From Nonomuraea basaltis (GTDB lineage: Bacteria; Actinomycetota; Actinomycetes; Streptosporangiales; Streptosporangiaceae): 64,000 bases of DNA. Shown in pieces: positions 27,165 through 42,984 of the stretch. The stretch lies in the NCBI RefSeq assembly GCF_005893125.1, contig NZ_VCJS01000013.1, positions 1 through 64,000 on the forward strand, written 5' to 3'. Below the pieces are notes generated by a model. That model worked only from the letters and a program-made list of their open reading frames with translations. It had not been told where the DNA came from and did not search any database. The position numbers and the translations under genes were made by a program. Within the stretch, counting starts at the first letter, position 1, and each line of letters opens with the position of its first letter.

Positions 27165-27935
27165 CTAACGCCGCAGCCGTACGGGATCGGCCGTTCCGCT
27201 GCGGCGGACGATCCAGGCCTCGGTGATGTGATTGAACATCGCCTCGGCGGCGCCGTCGGGATCGTGGGCGGCGATGCGTTCGTAGATGCGGCGATGGCCG
27301 AGGTTCGACGCCACGCACAAGGCCCGCTCGGTCCGGCCCATGTAGCGGGCAGTGTTGAAGACCTGGCTTTCCAGCGCCCGTACGACGCCACGAGCGATGC
27401 GGTTTCCCGACGCTTGCATGATCGTGTCGTGGAAGGCACGGTCGCCTTCGGCGTACGTGGCCGGGTCGTCCACGAGCTCGTCCATCCGATCCACCAGTGC
27501 GCGCAGCTGATCCACGGTGTCCGGCCCGGCCAGCCGGGCGGCGACGTTCGCCATGTCGGACTCCAGCACGCGCCGTGTGACGACGAGGTCGTCGAGAATC
27601 GTCAGGCTCGCGTCCTCGACGATGGTCGCGGCGAGGACGAGTTCGTCGAGCATGTCCCACATCGCCGGTGGGGTCACCATGGTGCCGGAGCCCTGGCGGA
27701 CCTGTACCAGTCCCTTCTCCTGCAGGACTTTCACCGCTTCCCGGACGACGGTGCGGCTCACGGAGAAGGCCGCGCACAGCGCGGGCTCGGGGGGCAGCGG
27801 CGTCCCCGGCGGGTGCACACCGCGAACGATGCGCTCCACCAGCTCGGCTGTCACCGCTCTGGCGAGACTGGCCGGGCGTCGCACCCAGGCCGGTGACGCC
27901 GGGACACTGCCGGCCGTTTCCTCCGATGCCGTCAT
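27165..27935 (-). CDS. GntR/FadR-family regulator
   Basis: The protein has 256 residues. The winged HTH (about 20-85: LVERIVRGVHPPGTPLPPEP, SVSRTVVREAVKVLQEKGLV) is followed by an FCD effector domain (VTRRVLESDMANVAARLAG, EGDRAFHDTIMQASGN, GHRRIYERI), which binds metal and small acids. ATG 27935 has GGAGGGG just upstream and is preferred to an earlier in-frame start. It is divergent from the sugar ABC operon at 28073-32327 and probably represses it. Confidence 0.92.
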   Translation of the reverse strand: MTASEETAGSVPASPAWVRRPASLARAVTAELVERIVRGVHPPGTPLPPEPALCAAFSVSRTVVREAVKVLQEKGLVQVRQGSGTMVTPPAMWDMLDELVLAATIVEDASLTILDDLVVTRRVLESDMANVAARLAGPDTVDQLRALVDRMDELVDDPATYAEGDRAFHDTIMQASGNRIARGVVRALESQVFNTARYMGRTERALCVASNLGHRRIYERIAAHDPDGAAEAMFNHITEAWIVRRSGTADPVRLRR

Positions 27936-27991
27936 ATCCCCTCCGGGTGGCCTGGCACGTGGCAGCGCCACCGCGTCAGTATACGTGACCT

Positions 27992-28023
27992 GTCTTGACC
28001 TAAGACGTCATACGAATTATGTT
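27992..28023 (+). promoter_or_regulatory. Promoter with overlapping palindrome, GntR-controlled operon
   Basis: TTGACC (27995-28000), 17 nt, TATGTT (28018-28023). The palindrome GTCTTGACCTAAGAC (27992-28006) covers the -35, a good position for repression by the divergent FadR-type regulator. Confidence 0.5.
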
Positions 28024-28072
28024 TCCCGGAGACCGGCCGGGTCCAGTGGCCGCTTTCGGAAAGTGGGCAGCA

Positions 28073-29350
28073 ATGAAGCAGCGCGCGTTGTGGTTGGCCT
28101 TGATGGTCGTGGGACTGGCCGTGGCCGGCTGCGGGAGCGCGACCCGGACGGAGTCCCCGTCCGGAGACTCGCAGCAGAAGCAGAAGAAGCTCGTGGTCTG
28201 GGACTGGAAGTCCGGTGAACCGGTCGCCGCCGCCTACATCGAGAAGGCGAAGGCCGACTTCGCCAAGCGGCATCCGGGGGTCACCGTCGAGTTCGTCGCC
28301 CAGCCGTTCGACCAGTACTACACCCTGCTCGGCACGGCGATCCAGTCCAGCAAGGGGCCGGACGTCATGCTCTTCAACGGGGGCGGGCAGATCCGCGACC
28401 GGGTCGGCGCACTCCTTCCGCTGGACCAGTACGTGGCCGGGGACAAGAGCCGGCTGGCGGGCTGGGACGCGTTCAGCAAGGACGGCAAGATCTACGCCGC
28501 ACCGGTGACCTTGCAAGGGCACCCGATCTACTACAACAAGACGCTCTACGAGAAGGCCGGTCTCGACCCGGCGAGCCCGCCCAAGACCTGGAACGAGTTG
28601 GTCAGCGGCTGCGCCGCCATCAAGAAGGCGACCGGGGCCACGTGCTTCGCGCTCGGCAACAAGGAAGGCTTCGGAATCCAGTTCTTCATGTCGGGCCTCG
28701 GATCCGGCATTTTGCCGCCTCAGGAGTACGACGACTGGATCGCCGGGAAGCGCGACTGGACCTCTCCTCACGTGAAGCGGATCTTCGAGCTGTGGAAGGA
28801 CACCGGCGACAAAGGGCTGAACAACGACGGTGCCAACTCCACCGCGATGTTCACCGACATTTTCAGAGTCTTCGAGACCGGTAAGGCCGCTCACATCACC
28901 GGGCTGATGTCGGACATCGGGCACTGGAAGGATTTCGGCGAGTTCCTGCCGCCCGACAAGATCGGCGTCATGCAGGCCCCCGTCGTCACCGACGGAGCCA
29001 CCCCGAGCCTTCCGTACGACGGCGGCATCGGCTACGCGGTCGCGAAGTGGACGAAGGACCCGGAACTGGCCGCCGATCTGGTGCGATCCCTGACCTCGAC
29101 CGACGCCTTGACGGCGTTCTACTCCAAGGCCGGCGCGATCGCGTCCGACACCACGATCGACGTCTCGCAGGCCGGCCCGGCCGTCGCCACGATCGTGTCC
29201 GAGATCCAGACCGGCAAGCCCGCCCTGCACGTGGCCTTGTCCTCCAAGACCCTGGACCTCATGGGAAGACTGTCCCAGCAGCTCCTGAGCGGGTCGACCA
29301 CCGTGGACAAGGCTGTGAAGCAGTTGGCCGCCTCCGACCGGGAGAGCTGA
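28073..29350 (+). CDS. Extracellular sugar-binding lipoprotein (family 1)
   Basis: The protein has 425 residues. The signal MKQRALWLALMVVGLAVAGC ends in a lipobox cysteine. The SBP_bac_1 fold is shown by VVWDWKSGEPVAAAYIEKAK, KGPDVMLFNGGGQ, APVTLQGHPIYYNKTLYEKA and YDGGIGYAVAKWTKDPELAA. It captures oligosaccharides for the two MalF/MalG-type permeases downstream. ATG 28073 is preceded by GGAAAG. No ATPase gene is in the operon; a shared MsiK-type ATPase elsewhere is usual in actinomycetes. Confidence 0.92.
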   Translation: MKQRALWLALMVVGLAVAGCGSATRTESPSGDSQQKQKKLVVWDWKSGEPVAAAYIEKAKADFAKRHPGVTVEFVAQPFDQYYTLLGTAIQSSKGPDVMLFNGGGQIRDRVGALLPLDQYVAGDKSRLAGWDAFSKDGKIYAAPVTLQGHPIYYNKTLYEKAGLDPASPPKTWNELVSGCAAIKKATGATCFALGNKEGFGIQFFMSGLGSGILPPQEYDDWIAGKRDWTSPHVKRIFELWKDTGDKGLNNDGANSTAMFTDIFRVFETGKAAHITGLMSDIGHWKDFGEFLPPDKIGVMQAPVVTDGATPSLPYDGGIGYAVAKWTKDPELAADLVRSLTSTDALTAFYSKAGAIASDTTIDVSQAGPAVATIVSEIQTGKPALHVALSSKTLDLMGRLSQQLLSGSTTVDKAVKQLAASDRES

Positions 29351-29354
29351 CCGC

Positions 29355-30335
29355 GTGCCGATCGGAGGTCCATCGTCCTTGGCGGCCGGCTCGGGGCGGG
29401 CCGGCGGAGCGGCCGTGAAGCAGCGGGAACGCCGCGGGGGCGCCCACACGGCTGCCCGGCCACCCTCCCGTAAGGCGCGCGCCGAGCGCCTCGCGCCCTA
29501 CGTCCTGGTGGCCCCGGCCGTACTGATCATCGTGGTGCTGCGGCTGTGGCCGCTGGTCCTGGGGGTCAACTTCTCCTTCACGGGTGACGGCGAGCTCAAC
29601 GGAGCCCCCGTCGGCCTGAGCAACTACCTGGAGCTGGTCGGCGACCCGTTGTTCCGCACCTCGCTGGGCAACGTCGGGCTGCTGGTGCTGCTGCTTCCCG
29701 TGGCGGTGGCGATTCCGGGTCTGCTCGCGACCTTCATCTATCTGCGCGTTCCGGGGCACCGGGTCTACCGCAGCGTCTATTTCTTCCCGGCTGTGCTCTC
29801 ACCGGTGATCGTCGGCGCGATCTTCAACCTCATGCTCGGGTTCGACGGCCCCTTGAACGCCGCCCTCGGGGCGATCGGCGTCGGCCCGGTCGACTGGCTC
29901 GGGGATCCGCGCATCGCCATGTTCACCGTTGTCGGCGTGCACATATGGGCGACGTTCGGGATGGCCCTGGTGGTGTTCCTCGCCGGATTCAGCACTCTGG
30001 ACGCCGCGCTGCTGGACGCCGCCCGCGTGGACGGCGCGTCGCTCCGCCAGATCATCTGGCACGTGATCATCCCGAGCCTGACGCGCACCATTCAGTTCGT
30101 CTTCGTGACCACGATGATCGGGATGCTGACGTCCATGTTCGGCCTGCTCTTCATCATGACCAGCGGGGGCCCGGAGGGATCGACCTACCTGCCGGAGTAC
30201 TACATCTGGCACCAGCAGGGACAGATGAACCGGCCGGCGCTCGCCTCGGCCGCCTCGACAGTCCTTTTCGTCGTCATGCTCGTGGTGGGGCTCCTGCAGA
30301 TCACTCTGCTCCGCCGCGCGGGAAGGCAAGACTGA
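29355..30335 (+). CDS. Carbohydrate ABC transporter permease (MalF-type)
   Basis: The protein has 326 residues and six helices of the BPD_transp_1 family, beginning at about residue 48 (LAPYVLVAPAVLIIVVLRLW). The EAA loop is DAALLDAARVDGASLRQIIW, which docks an ATPase. A long charged N-terminus before helix 1 and an internal GTG at about 29415 leave the start uncertain. It begins 4 bp after the binding-protein stop. Confidence 0.9.
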   Translation: MPIGGPSSLAAGSGRAGGAAVKQRERRGGAHTAARPPSRKARAERLAPYVLVAPAVLIIVVLRLWPLVLGVNFSFTGDGELNGAPVGLSNYLELVGDPLFRTSLGNVGLLVLLLPVAVAIPGLLATFIYLRVPGHRVYRSVYFFPAVLSPVIVGAIFNLMLGFDGPLNAALGAIGVGPVDWLGDPRIAMFTVVGVHIWATFGMALVVFLAGFSTLDAALLDAARVDGASLRQIIWHVIIPSLTRTIQFVFVTTMIGMLTSMFGLLFIMTSGGPEGSTYLPEYYIWHQQGQMNRPALASAASTVLFVVMLVVGLLQITLLRRAGRQD

Positions 30336-31162
30336 TGCTCGGCATGCGTCTGGCCAGGTGGATGGCCGCCGTTCCGATGGCCGTTCTCGCGCTGGCGACG
30401 ATCTATCCTCTCGTGTTCACCGTCAACGTCGCGATGAAGACCCGGCGCGACTACATCCTCGACCGATTCTCCCCGGCGGGTTCCCTGCGCTGGGACAACA
30501 TCGCCGAGGCGTGGGCCAGCGCCGGAATGGCGCGGTACTTCGTCAACTCGTTCATCGTCGTGGCATGCGCCGTGTTCCTGCTGCTGCTGTTGGGGTCGAT
30601 GGCCGGCTTCGCGCTGAGTCAGCTGCGGTTCCGTGGCTCTTCGGTGATCTTCCTGGGCTGTCTCGCGGGGCTGTTCATCCCGTTCCAGGTGATCATGGTG
30701 CCGCTCACCAGGGTCATGGCCGACAGCGGGCTCGTCGACACCTACCCGGGACTGATCCTGGCCTACGTCGCGCAGTTCCTCCCGTTCACCGTCTTCCTGA
30801 TGACGAGTCACTACAGGACCATTCCGGCCGAGATCGTCGACGCGGCCAGGATCGACGGGAACACGGTGTACGGCGTGTACCGGCGGATCATGCTCCCACT
30901 GGGCGTTCCGGCGCTGCTGTCGGTCGGCATTCTCGACGCCTTGTTCTGCTGGAACGACGTGCTCATCTCCCTGCTCATGATGCCGTCACCCGAGCATCGC
31001 ACCCTCATGATCGGGGTCAACGCGCTGCGCGGGCAGTATTCCGACGACATCCCCACCTTCGCCTCGGGAGTCCTGATCGCCGCGATACCCGTGCTGATGA
31101 TCTATCTCGCCCTCCAGCGCCAAATCGCCGACGGCGTCACCGCCGGTTCCACGAAAGGCTGA
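30335..31162 (+). CDS. Carbohydrate ABC transporter permease (MalG-type)
   Basis: The protein has 275 residues. The start ATG overlaps the previous stop by one base (TGATG), so translation is coupled. Helices begin at MAAVPMAVLALATIYPLVF, and the EAA loop is EIVDAARIDGNTVYGVYRRI. A typical MalG terminus (VLMIYLALQRQIADGVTAGS) is present. Together with the preceding permease and binding lipoprotein it forms the importer regulated by the FadR-type protein. Confidence 0.92.
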   Translation: MLGMRLARWMAAVPMAVLALATIYPLVFTVNVAMKTRRDYILDRFSPAGSLRWDNIAEAWASAGMARYFVNSFIVVACAVFLLLLLGSMAGFALSQLRFRGSSVIFLGCLAGLFIPFQVIMVPLTRVMADSGLVDTYPGLILAYVAQFLPFTVFLMTSHYRTIPAEIVDAARIDGNTVYGVYRRIMLPLGVPALLSVGILDALFCWNDVLISLLMMPSPEHRTLMIGVNALRGQYSDDIPTFASGVLIAAIPVLMIYLALQRQIADGVTAGSTKG

Positions 31163-31163
31163 C

Positions 31164-32327
31164 ATGCGAATCACGGGGTATCGGACCACGACGACGGTCC
31201 AGGAATGGGGCCGTCCCGTCGGCGACGCCAACGGCGTCTTCGCCGACGGAGTCGTCTCGGTGCCGGTCGTCATGGTGGACACCGACGAGGGGATCACCGG
31301 CATCGGCCTCGGGCCGCACGTGGAGATCGACGCTGTCTTCGCCGCGATCGAGGGCGAGGATCCGCGCGGCGTGACGGCGCTCTACGACCGCATGCTGCGG
31401 CGGACCTTCAAGGCGGGCCACGCCGGCGCCGTGTTCGGCACGATCGGCGCACTCGACACTGCCTTGTGGGACATCAAGGCACAGGCGGCAGGTGAACCGC
31501 TCTGGCGTCTGCTGGGCGGACGCGACCGGCGGGTGCCCGCCTACGCCTCGGGCCTCGACATCGGCCTGACCGACGACGAACTCGTCTCGGTGTATCAGGT
31601 CTACGCCCAGCACGGTTTGCGCGCGGCCAAGCTCAAGGGTGGCCTGGACATCGACCGTGACCGGCACCGCCTGACGCTGGTACGGGATGTCCTGACCGAG
31701 GCCGGGCACGAATCGCGGCCGGGCCTGATGCTCGACGTGAACGAGGCCTGGACCCGCAAGCAGGCGGTCCGGCACGTCTGCGAGCTCGAACGCACCCTGG
31801 ATCTCGCGTGGATCGAAGAGCCGGTCCGGCGGTGGGACGCCGAAGGCCTGGCCGTCGTCGGTCGCGGGATCCACGCCTCCGTCGCCACGGGGGAGAACCT
31901 CACCGGGCTGGAGCAGTTCCGTCCGCTGCTGGCCGCGGGAGCCGTCGACATCGTCCAGACGGCCGTCGTCTGGGGGGTGTCCCACTTCCTCCGGGTGTCC
32001 GCCCTGGCGCACGCCCATGACCTGCCGGTCAGCCCGATCGGCTCCACGCCGGTCGCGCTGCTGCACGCCGCGACGTCGGTGCCCAACCACCTGGCCAGCG
32101 AGTTGCAGGACCTGCACCCGCCGCTCGGACTGTCGCTCGACCTGTACGTCGAGGACGGCGCGTTCATCCTCGGCGACTCGCCGGGTCTCGGCATCACGAT
32201 CGACGAGCACGCGATCAACGCGTTCGCCCGCCGGCCGAATGCCACAGCCGCCGAGGGCCCCCACATCCGGCCGGAGCACGCCGGACGACGGCTGCTGGCG
32301 GTCACCGGCAGCTTCCATCAGGCCTAG
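31164..32327 (+). CDS. Mandelate racemase/muconate lactonizing enzyme family protein
   Basis: The protein has 387 residues of the enolase superfamily. The N-terminal capping domain leads to a barrel with KLK (Lys156, Lys158), metal ligands Asp191 (DVNEAW), Glu218 (WIEEP) and Glu244 (ATGENLTG). Where acid-sugar dehydratases carry a His after the last strand, this protein reads LPVSPIGSTPVALLHAAT, so the usual His-Asp dyad is not evident. It could be an acid-sugar dehydratase, racemase or cycloisomerase with lysine chemistry. It starts one base after the permease stop, so its substrate probably comes from that importer. Confidence 0.88.
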   Translation: MRITGYRTTTTVQEWGRPVGDANGVFADGVVSVPVVMVDTDEGITGIGLGPHVEIDAVFAAIEGEDPRGVTALYDRMLRRTFKAGHAGAVFGTIGALDTALWDIKAQAAGEPLWRLLGGRDRRVPAYASGLDIGLTDDELVSVYQVYAQHGLRAAKLKGGLDIDRDRHRLTLVRDVLTEAGHESRPGLMLDVNEAWTRKQAVRHVCELERTLDLAWIEEPVRRWDAEGLAVVGRGIHASVATGENLTGLEQFRPLLAAGAVDIVQTAVVWGVSHFLRVSALAHAHDLPVSPIGSTPVALLHAATSVPNHLASELQDLHPPLGLSLDLYVEDGAFILGDSPGLGITIDEHAINAFARRPNATAAEGPHIRPEHAGRRLLAVTGSFHQA

Positions 32328-32522
32328 TGAGGGACCTTCCGGGTTCACCCGGCAGAGAGCGGAGGAGTCACCAGATCTAGTGTCATGCGCCGGAAAATCG
32401 CCGGATGACGCCCGCCGTCGCCTGTGCCCCGGCGTCGTCCGAACGTCGCCACCGCCTCCCCCTGCTGGGCGGAGTAGGTGGCTGACGTCCGGATTTGCCG
32501 AGGGTCTTGTCCTGGGACCCGG

Positions 32523-34268
<1,746 letters not shown>

Positions 34269-34351
34269 TCATCCGCCCCCGGTTCGCCTGATGGCGTCCC
34301 ATCGGCTCCCGCATGGTCGAACCGGTTCGACATAGCCGACCGCCAGCCGGG

Positions 34352-35092
34352 TCATTCGGATGAGGAGAAGAGGCGCTGCTGGATCTCCCTTCGGTAGTCG
34401 TCGAGGGTGTTGTCGATGTGTGTGGCGGCGGCCTGGGCGGCCGCTTCCGGTTCGCCGGCGCGGATGGCCCGGTAGATGGCGTCGTGCTCCTCGACGGCCT
34501 TGGCGGCGTGCCCGCCCACCGAGCCGCGCAGCCCGATGAGGCTCGACTGCGCCTGCAGCCTGCGCGCCTCCCGCACCGCGACCTGGAGGAACATGTTGTG
34601 CGAGGCCGTGGCGATGGCGGTGTGAAAGGTGTTGTCGCCCTCGTTGAACAGCTCCTCGCGTCCGGTCTCGAATCCGTGGCGGCACGCGCCGGCCGCTTCC
34701 TCGATGGCCCTCAGCTCCGCAGGGGTGGCGCGGCGGGCGGCCAGCCGGCTGGTCTCCATCTCCTGCGCCCGGCGGAACTCGAACAGCATGTAGACGTGGT
34801 CGAGGTCGGTCGGGAGGAAGAAGGACGCCCAGCGCCCGGTGCCGAGCATCCCCTCGTCGTCGGCCACATACAGGCCACGGCCCTTCTGGGCGCGCACCCG
34901 GCCGAGCGCGGAGAGTATCTTCACCGCCTCGCGTACCACGGTGCGGCTGGTGCCCAGCTGCCGGGCCAGCTCGTTCTCGGTCGGCATGCGGTCGCCGGGA
35001 CGCAGGCCGAGCCGGACGATGAATTCCAGTACCTGCTCGGCGGCCACCTCGTAGCCCGGCCGGTATCCGCTCTCACGCGGGGTGTCGGTCAC
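34352..35092 (-). CDS. GntR/FadR-family regulator
   Basis: The protein has 246 residues from GTG 35092, which has GGAGGA six to seven bases upstream. The HTH (LGLRPGDRMPTENELARQLG, TSRTVVREAVKILSALGRV) and FCD domain (FEFRRAQEMETSRLAARRAT, EGDNTFHTAIATASHNMFL) are complete. It lies between the GH54 gene and the GH141-like gene and may control the latter, which is divergent. It is distinct from the FadR-type proteins at 27165 and 56019. Confidence 0.92.
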   Translation of the reverse strand: MTDTPRESGYRPGYEVAAEQVLEFIVRLGLRPGDRMPTENELARQLGTSRTVVREAVKILSALGRVRAQKGRGLYVADDEGMLGTGRWASFFLPTDLDHVYMLFEFRRAQEMETSRLAARRATPAELRAIEEAAGACRHGFETGREELFNEGDNTFHTAIATASHNMFLQVAVREARRLQAQSSLIGLRGSVGGHAAKAVEEHDAIYRAIRAGEPEAAAQAAATHIDNTLDDYRREIQQRLFSSSE

Positions 35093-35127
35093 CGTGCTTC
35101 CTCCTCGCCATTCCCTGCAAGAGTATG

Positions 35128-35173
35128 ACTGATCGAGGTTGCCCTCCCATGGGCCAGGCACCGTCCGATCAGT
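35128..35173. promoter_or_regulatory. Inverted repeat ACTGATCG/CGATCAGT upstream of gntR
   Basis: Perfect 8-bp arms at 35128-35135 and 35166-35173, centres 38 bp apart, in the gntR promoter region. Possible autoregulatory operator pair. Confidence 0.35.
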
Positions 35174-35314
35174 ACGACACATCTGAACGGTTCATGCGGG
35201 AATGGTCGGCGCGGACGTACGTGGTGGCAGGCGTCTCCGCTGGTGAAGGAGCAAAGCGGCTAACCATGGCCGGGCCCTCGGTGTGCGGATGGCGAAATAA
35301 GCGGGCTTAAGGTC

Positions 35315-35345
35315 TTGACGGGCATCATGACTCCGAACGTAATTA
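35315..35345 (+). promoter_or_regulatory. Possible promoter of the GH141-like gene
   Basis: TTGACG (35315-35320), 19 nt, TAATTA (35340-35345), about 270 bp before the start. The rest of 35183-35614 shows no gene. Confidence 0.3.
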
Positions 35346-35581
35346 GATAGCGAGGCCCCGGGGGACGCGCTCCTTCCGGAACCTCCGCGGCTGGATCACA
35401 TGGGCGCAATGTGGAGGCGTTTCGCGGCCCTCCGCATCGTGGCCGGCCACGTCGACGTCCACAGCCTCGCTTCACCGTGTGTCCCTCGTGGTGTCACCAG
35501 TGAGGCGCCGTCGTACCCCTCCCCGTTCGACGACTGCCTCCACCTCAGAAGGGCGTCGCCTGCCTGAGGAGGAGGGCGTGA

Positions 35582-37996
<2,415 letters not shown>

Positions 37997-38030
37997 CACC
38001 GTCCGCCTGACGACGGGCCTCGTCTCCCAC

Positions 38031-38061
38031 CGTGGCCAGGGGCGGCACTCCTCTGGCCACG
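38031..38061 (+). terminator. Hairpin between the GH141-like and sugar dehydrogenase genes
   Basis: CGTGGCCAG (38031-38039) pairs perfectly with CTGGCCACG (38053-38061) around a 13-nt loop. It may end or attenuate the first gene; the next start is 57 bp on. Confidence 0.5.
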
Positions 38062-38088
38062 AGCAGAATCCCGGGCGCCTTGCCCTGA

Positions 38089-40944
<2,856 letters not shown>

Positions 40945-41068
40945 GGCCCACCCATCACACCACCCGACCTCGACCGCACCGCGATCACCCATTGACGTGA
41001 CGTCCGGCGCGGCCCATGCTTCAGCGCCGAAAAGGGGCCGCCCCGGGCCCCGCGACGGAAGGACACCC

Positions 41069-42823
41069 ATGCTGCGACATCCGACCCCCGCCGCGCTCGG
41101 GCGCATCGCGGGGAGCGACCGAAAGTCATCTGTGCTGCGACGCCTGGCGGTGACCGTGGTGGCGATCACCGCCGCCGCAGCGACGGTGATCCCCGCCATC
41201 CCCGCCCAGGCCGCCGCCTTCAAGGTGCTGGTGTTCTCCAAGACGGCCGGGTTCCGGCACGACTCGATCCCCAACGGGATCCAGGCCATCCGCGACCTGG
41301 GGGCCGCCCACGACTTCGCCGCCGACGCCACCGAGGACTCGAACGCCTTCAGCACGGCCAACCTGGCCCAGTACAAGGCGGTGGTGTTCCTCAACACCAC
41401 CGGTGATGTGCTGAACGACAACCAGCAGGCCGCATTCCAGACGTATGTGGACGGCGGGGGCGGTTACGTGGGGGTGCATTCGGCCGCGGACACCGAGTAC
41501 AACTGGCCGTACTACGGGCAGCTGATGGGGGCCTGGTTCAACAACCACCCGGCGATCCAGCAGGCCATCGTACGGACCGAGGACCGGGCGCACGCCGCGA
41601 CCGCTCACCTCGGGGCGGCCTGGTCACGTACCGACGAGTGGTACAACTACCGCTCCAACCCCCGCTCGAACGTCCGGGTGCTGCAGAGCCTGGACGAGAG
41701 CAGCTACAGCGGCGGCGGCATGGGCGATCACCCGATCACCTGGTGCCACCCCCAGTCCTCCGGCCGCGCGTTCTACACCGGCCTGGGGCACACCCAGGAG
41801 TCGTACGCCGACCCGAACTTCCGCACGCTGCTGCTCGGCGGAATCCGGTACGCGGCCAAGGCCACCAACGCCGACTGCCGCCCGGAGACCGGGTACACGA
41901 CGTTGTACAACGGGTCGACGACGGGCTGGTCGCAGGCCGGGCCGGGGTCGTTCGCCAACAGCGACGCCACGCTGACCTCCCAGGGCGGCATGGGCATGCT
42001 GTGGTACGGCGCCAAGGAGTTCCGTTCCTACTCGCTCAAGCTCGACTGGAGGCTGACCGGCGACTCCAACTCTGGCGTGATCGTCGGGTTCCCGGCCACC
42101 GGCGACCCGAACGCGGCGCTCAACACCGGATATGAGGTGCAGATCGACGCGACCGACACCGCGGACAAAACGACGGGGGCGATCTATGGGTTCAAGGCGG
42201 CGGACATCGCCTCACGGGACGCGGCGCTGAATCCGCCCGGTCAGTGGAACACCTATGAGCTGCTGGTGGAGGGTGAGCGGCTGCAGGTGTTCCTGAACGG
42301 CACGAAGATCAACGATTTCACCAACACCGATCCTGTCCGCTCGCTCCAGCAGGGCTACATCGGCATCCAGAACCACGGGTCCGGCGACCTGGTGTCATTC
42401 CGCAACATCCGCATCAAGGAACTGAACCCGTTGGGTAGTACGAGTGCGGTGCGGGGTGCGGGGTCGGGCCGGTGCCTGAACGTCAACGGCGCCTCGCAGG
42501 CCAACGGCGTGCAGGTGCAGCTCTGGGACTGCAACGGCCAGGCCAGCCAGCAGTGGACCTCCACCAGCGCCGGTGAGCTGCGCGTCTACGGCGGCAAGTG
42601 CCTGGACGTGAACGGGGCCGGGACGGCGGACGGCACCAGCGTGATCATCTGGGACTGCAACGGGCAGAACAACCAGAAATGGCGCCTCAACGCCGACGGC
42701 ACCATCACCGCCGTCGGGGCGAACAAGTGCCTGGACGTGTCCGGGTCCGGCACCGCCAACGGCACCAGGGTGCAGATCTGGACCTGCCACGGTGGCACCA
42801 ACCAGAAGTGGACCCGCGTCTGA
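41069..42823 (+). CDS. Secreted ThuA-DUF1080 (3-keto-disaccharide hydrolase)-CBM13
   Basis: The protein has 584 residues: signal (about 1-48), ThuA-like glutamine-amidotransferase fold (about 50-265; FKVLVFSKTAGFRHDSIP, GGGGYVGVHSAADTEYNW, DHPITWCH), DUF1080 jelly roll (about 275-455; GYTTLYNGSTTGWSQAG, SNSGVIVGFPATGDP, GYEVQIDAT, YIGIQNHGSGDLVSFRNIRI) and CBM13 (about 462-584). DUF1080 enzymes hydrolyse 3-keto-glycosides; ThuA is tied to keto-sugar metabolism but its own chemistry is poorly known. ATG 41069 has GGAAGG upstream. It begins 124 bp after the sugar dehydrogenase gene, probably in the same transcription unit. Confidence 0.88.
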   Translation: MLRHPTPAALGRIAGSDRKSSVLRRLAVTVVAITAAAATVIPAIPAQAAAFKVLVFSKTAGFRHDSIPNGIQAIRDLGAAHDFAADATEDSNAFSTANLAQYKAVVFLNTTGDVLNDNQQAAFQTYVDGGGGYVGVHSAADTEYNWPYYGQLMGAWFNNHPAIQQAIVRTEDRAHAATAHLGAAWSRTDEWYNYRSNPRSNVRVLQSLDESSYSGGGMGDHPITWCHPQSSGRAFYTGLGHTQESYADPNFRTLLLGGIRYAAKATNADCRPETGYTTLYNGSTTGWSQAGPGSFANSDATLTSQGGMGMLWYGAKEFRSYSLKLDWRLTGDSNSGVIVGFPATGDPNAALNTGYEVQIDATDTADKTTGAIYGFKAADIASRDAALNPPGQWNTYELLVEGERLQVFLNGTKINDFTNTDPVRSLQQGYIGIQNHGSGDLVSFRNIRIKELNPLGSTSAVRGAGSGRCLNVNGASQANGVQVQLWDCNGQASQQWTSTSAGELRVYGGKCLDVNGAGTADGTSVIIWDCNGQNNQKWRLNADGTITAVGANKCLDVSGSGTANGTRVQIWTCHGGTNQKWTRV

Positions 42824-42915
42824 GGCCATCCGTCCACAGCCCGGGGGAGTGGCCAGGAGCTTCAGTACTCGGCGGGATGTCCTGCTCCGGTGGATGTCTT
42901 CGCACCTGACATGAC

Positions 42916-42949
42916 GGCCGGCGTGGCCCCGATCGGGGCCACGCCGGCC
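42916..42949. terminator. Bidirectional terminator, 34-bp perfect inverted repeat
   Basis: GGCCGGCGTGGCCCC, GATC, then the exact complement. It lies between the convergent ThuA-DUF1080 and LacI genes and would fold equally on both strands. Confidence 0.8.
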
Positions 42950-42984
42950 ACGTCCGGAGGCCGCCCTTTCGTCCGGTCCGCCGA

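Noticed and set aside
32328-32522. CCGGG-TTCA-CCCGG hairpin between the convergent racemase-family and GH54 genes
   Set aside because: The stem is only 5 bp and without a U-tract; too weak to call a terminator.
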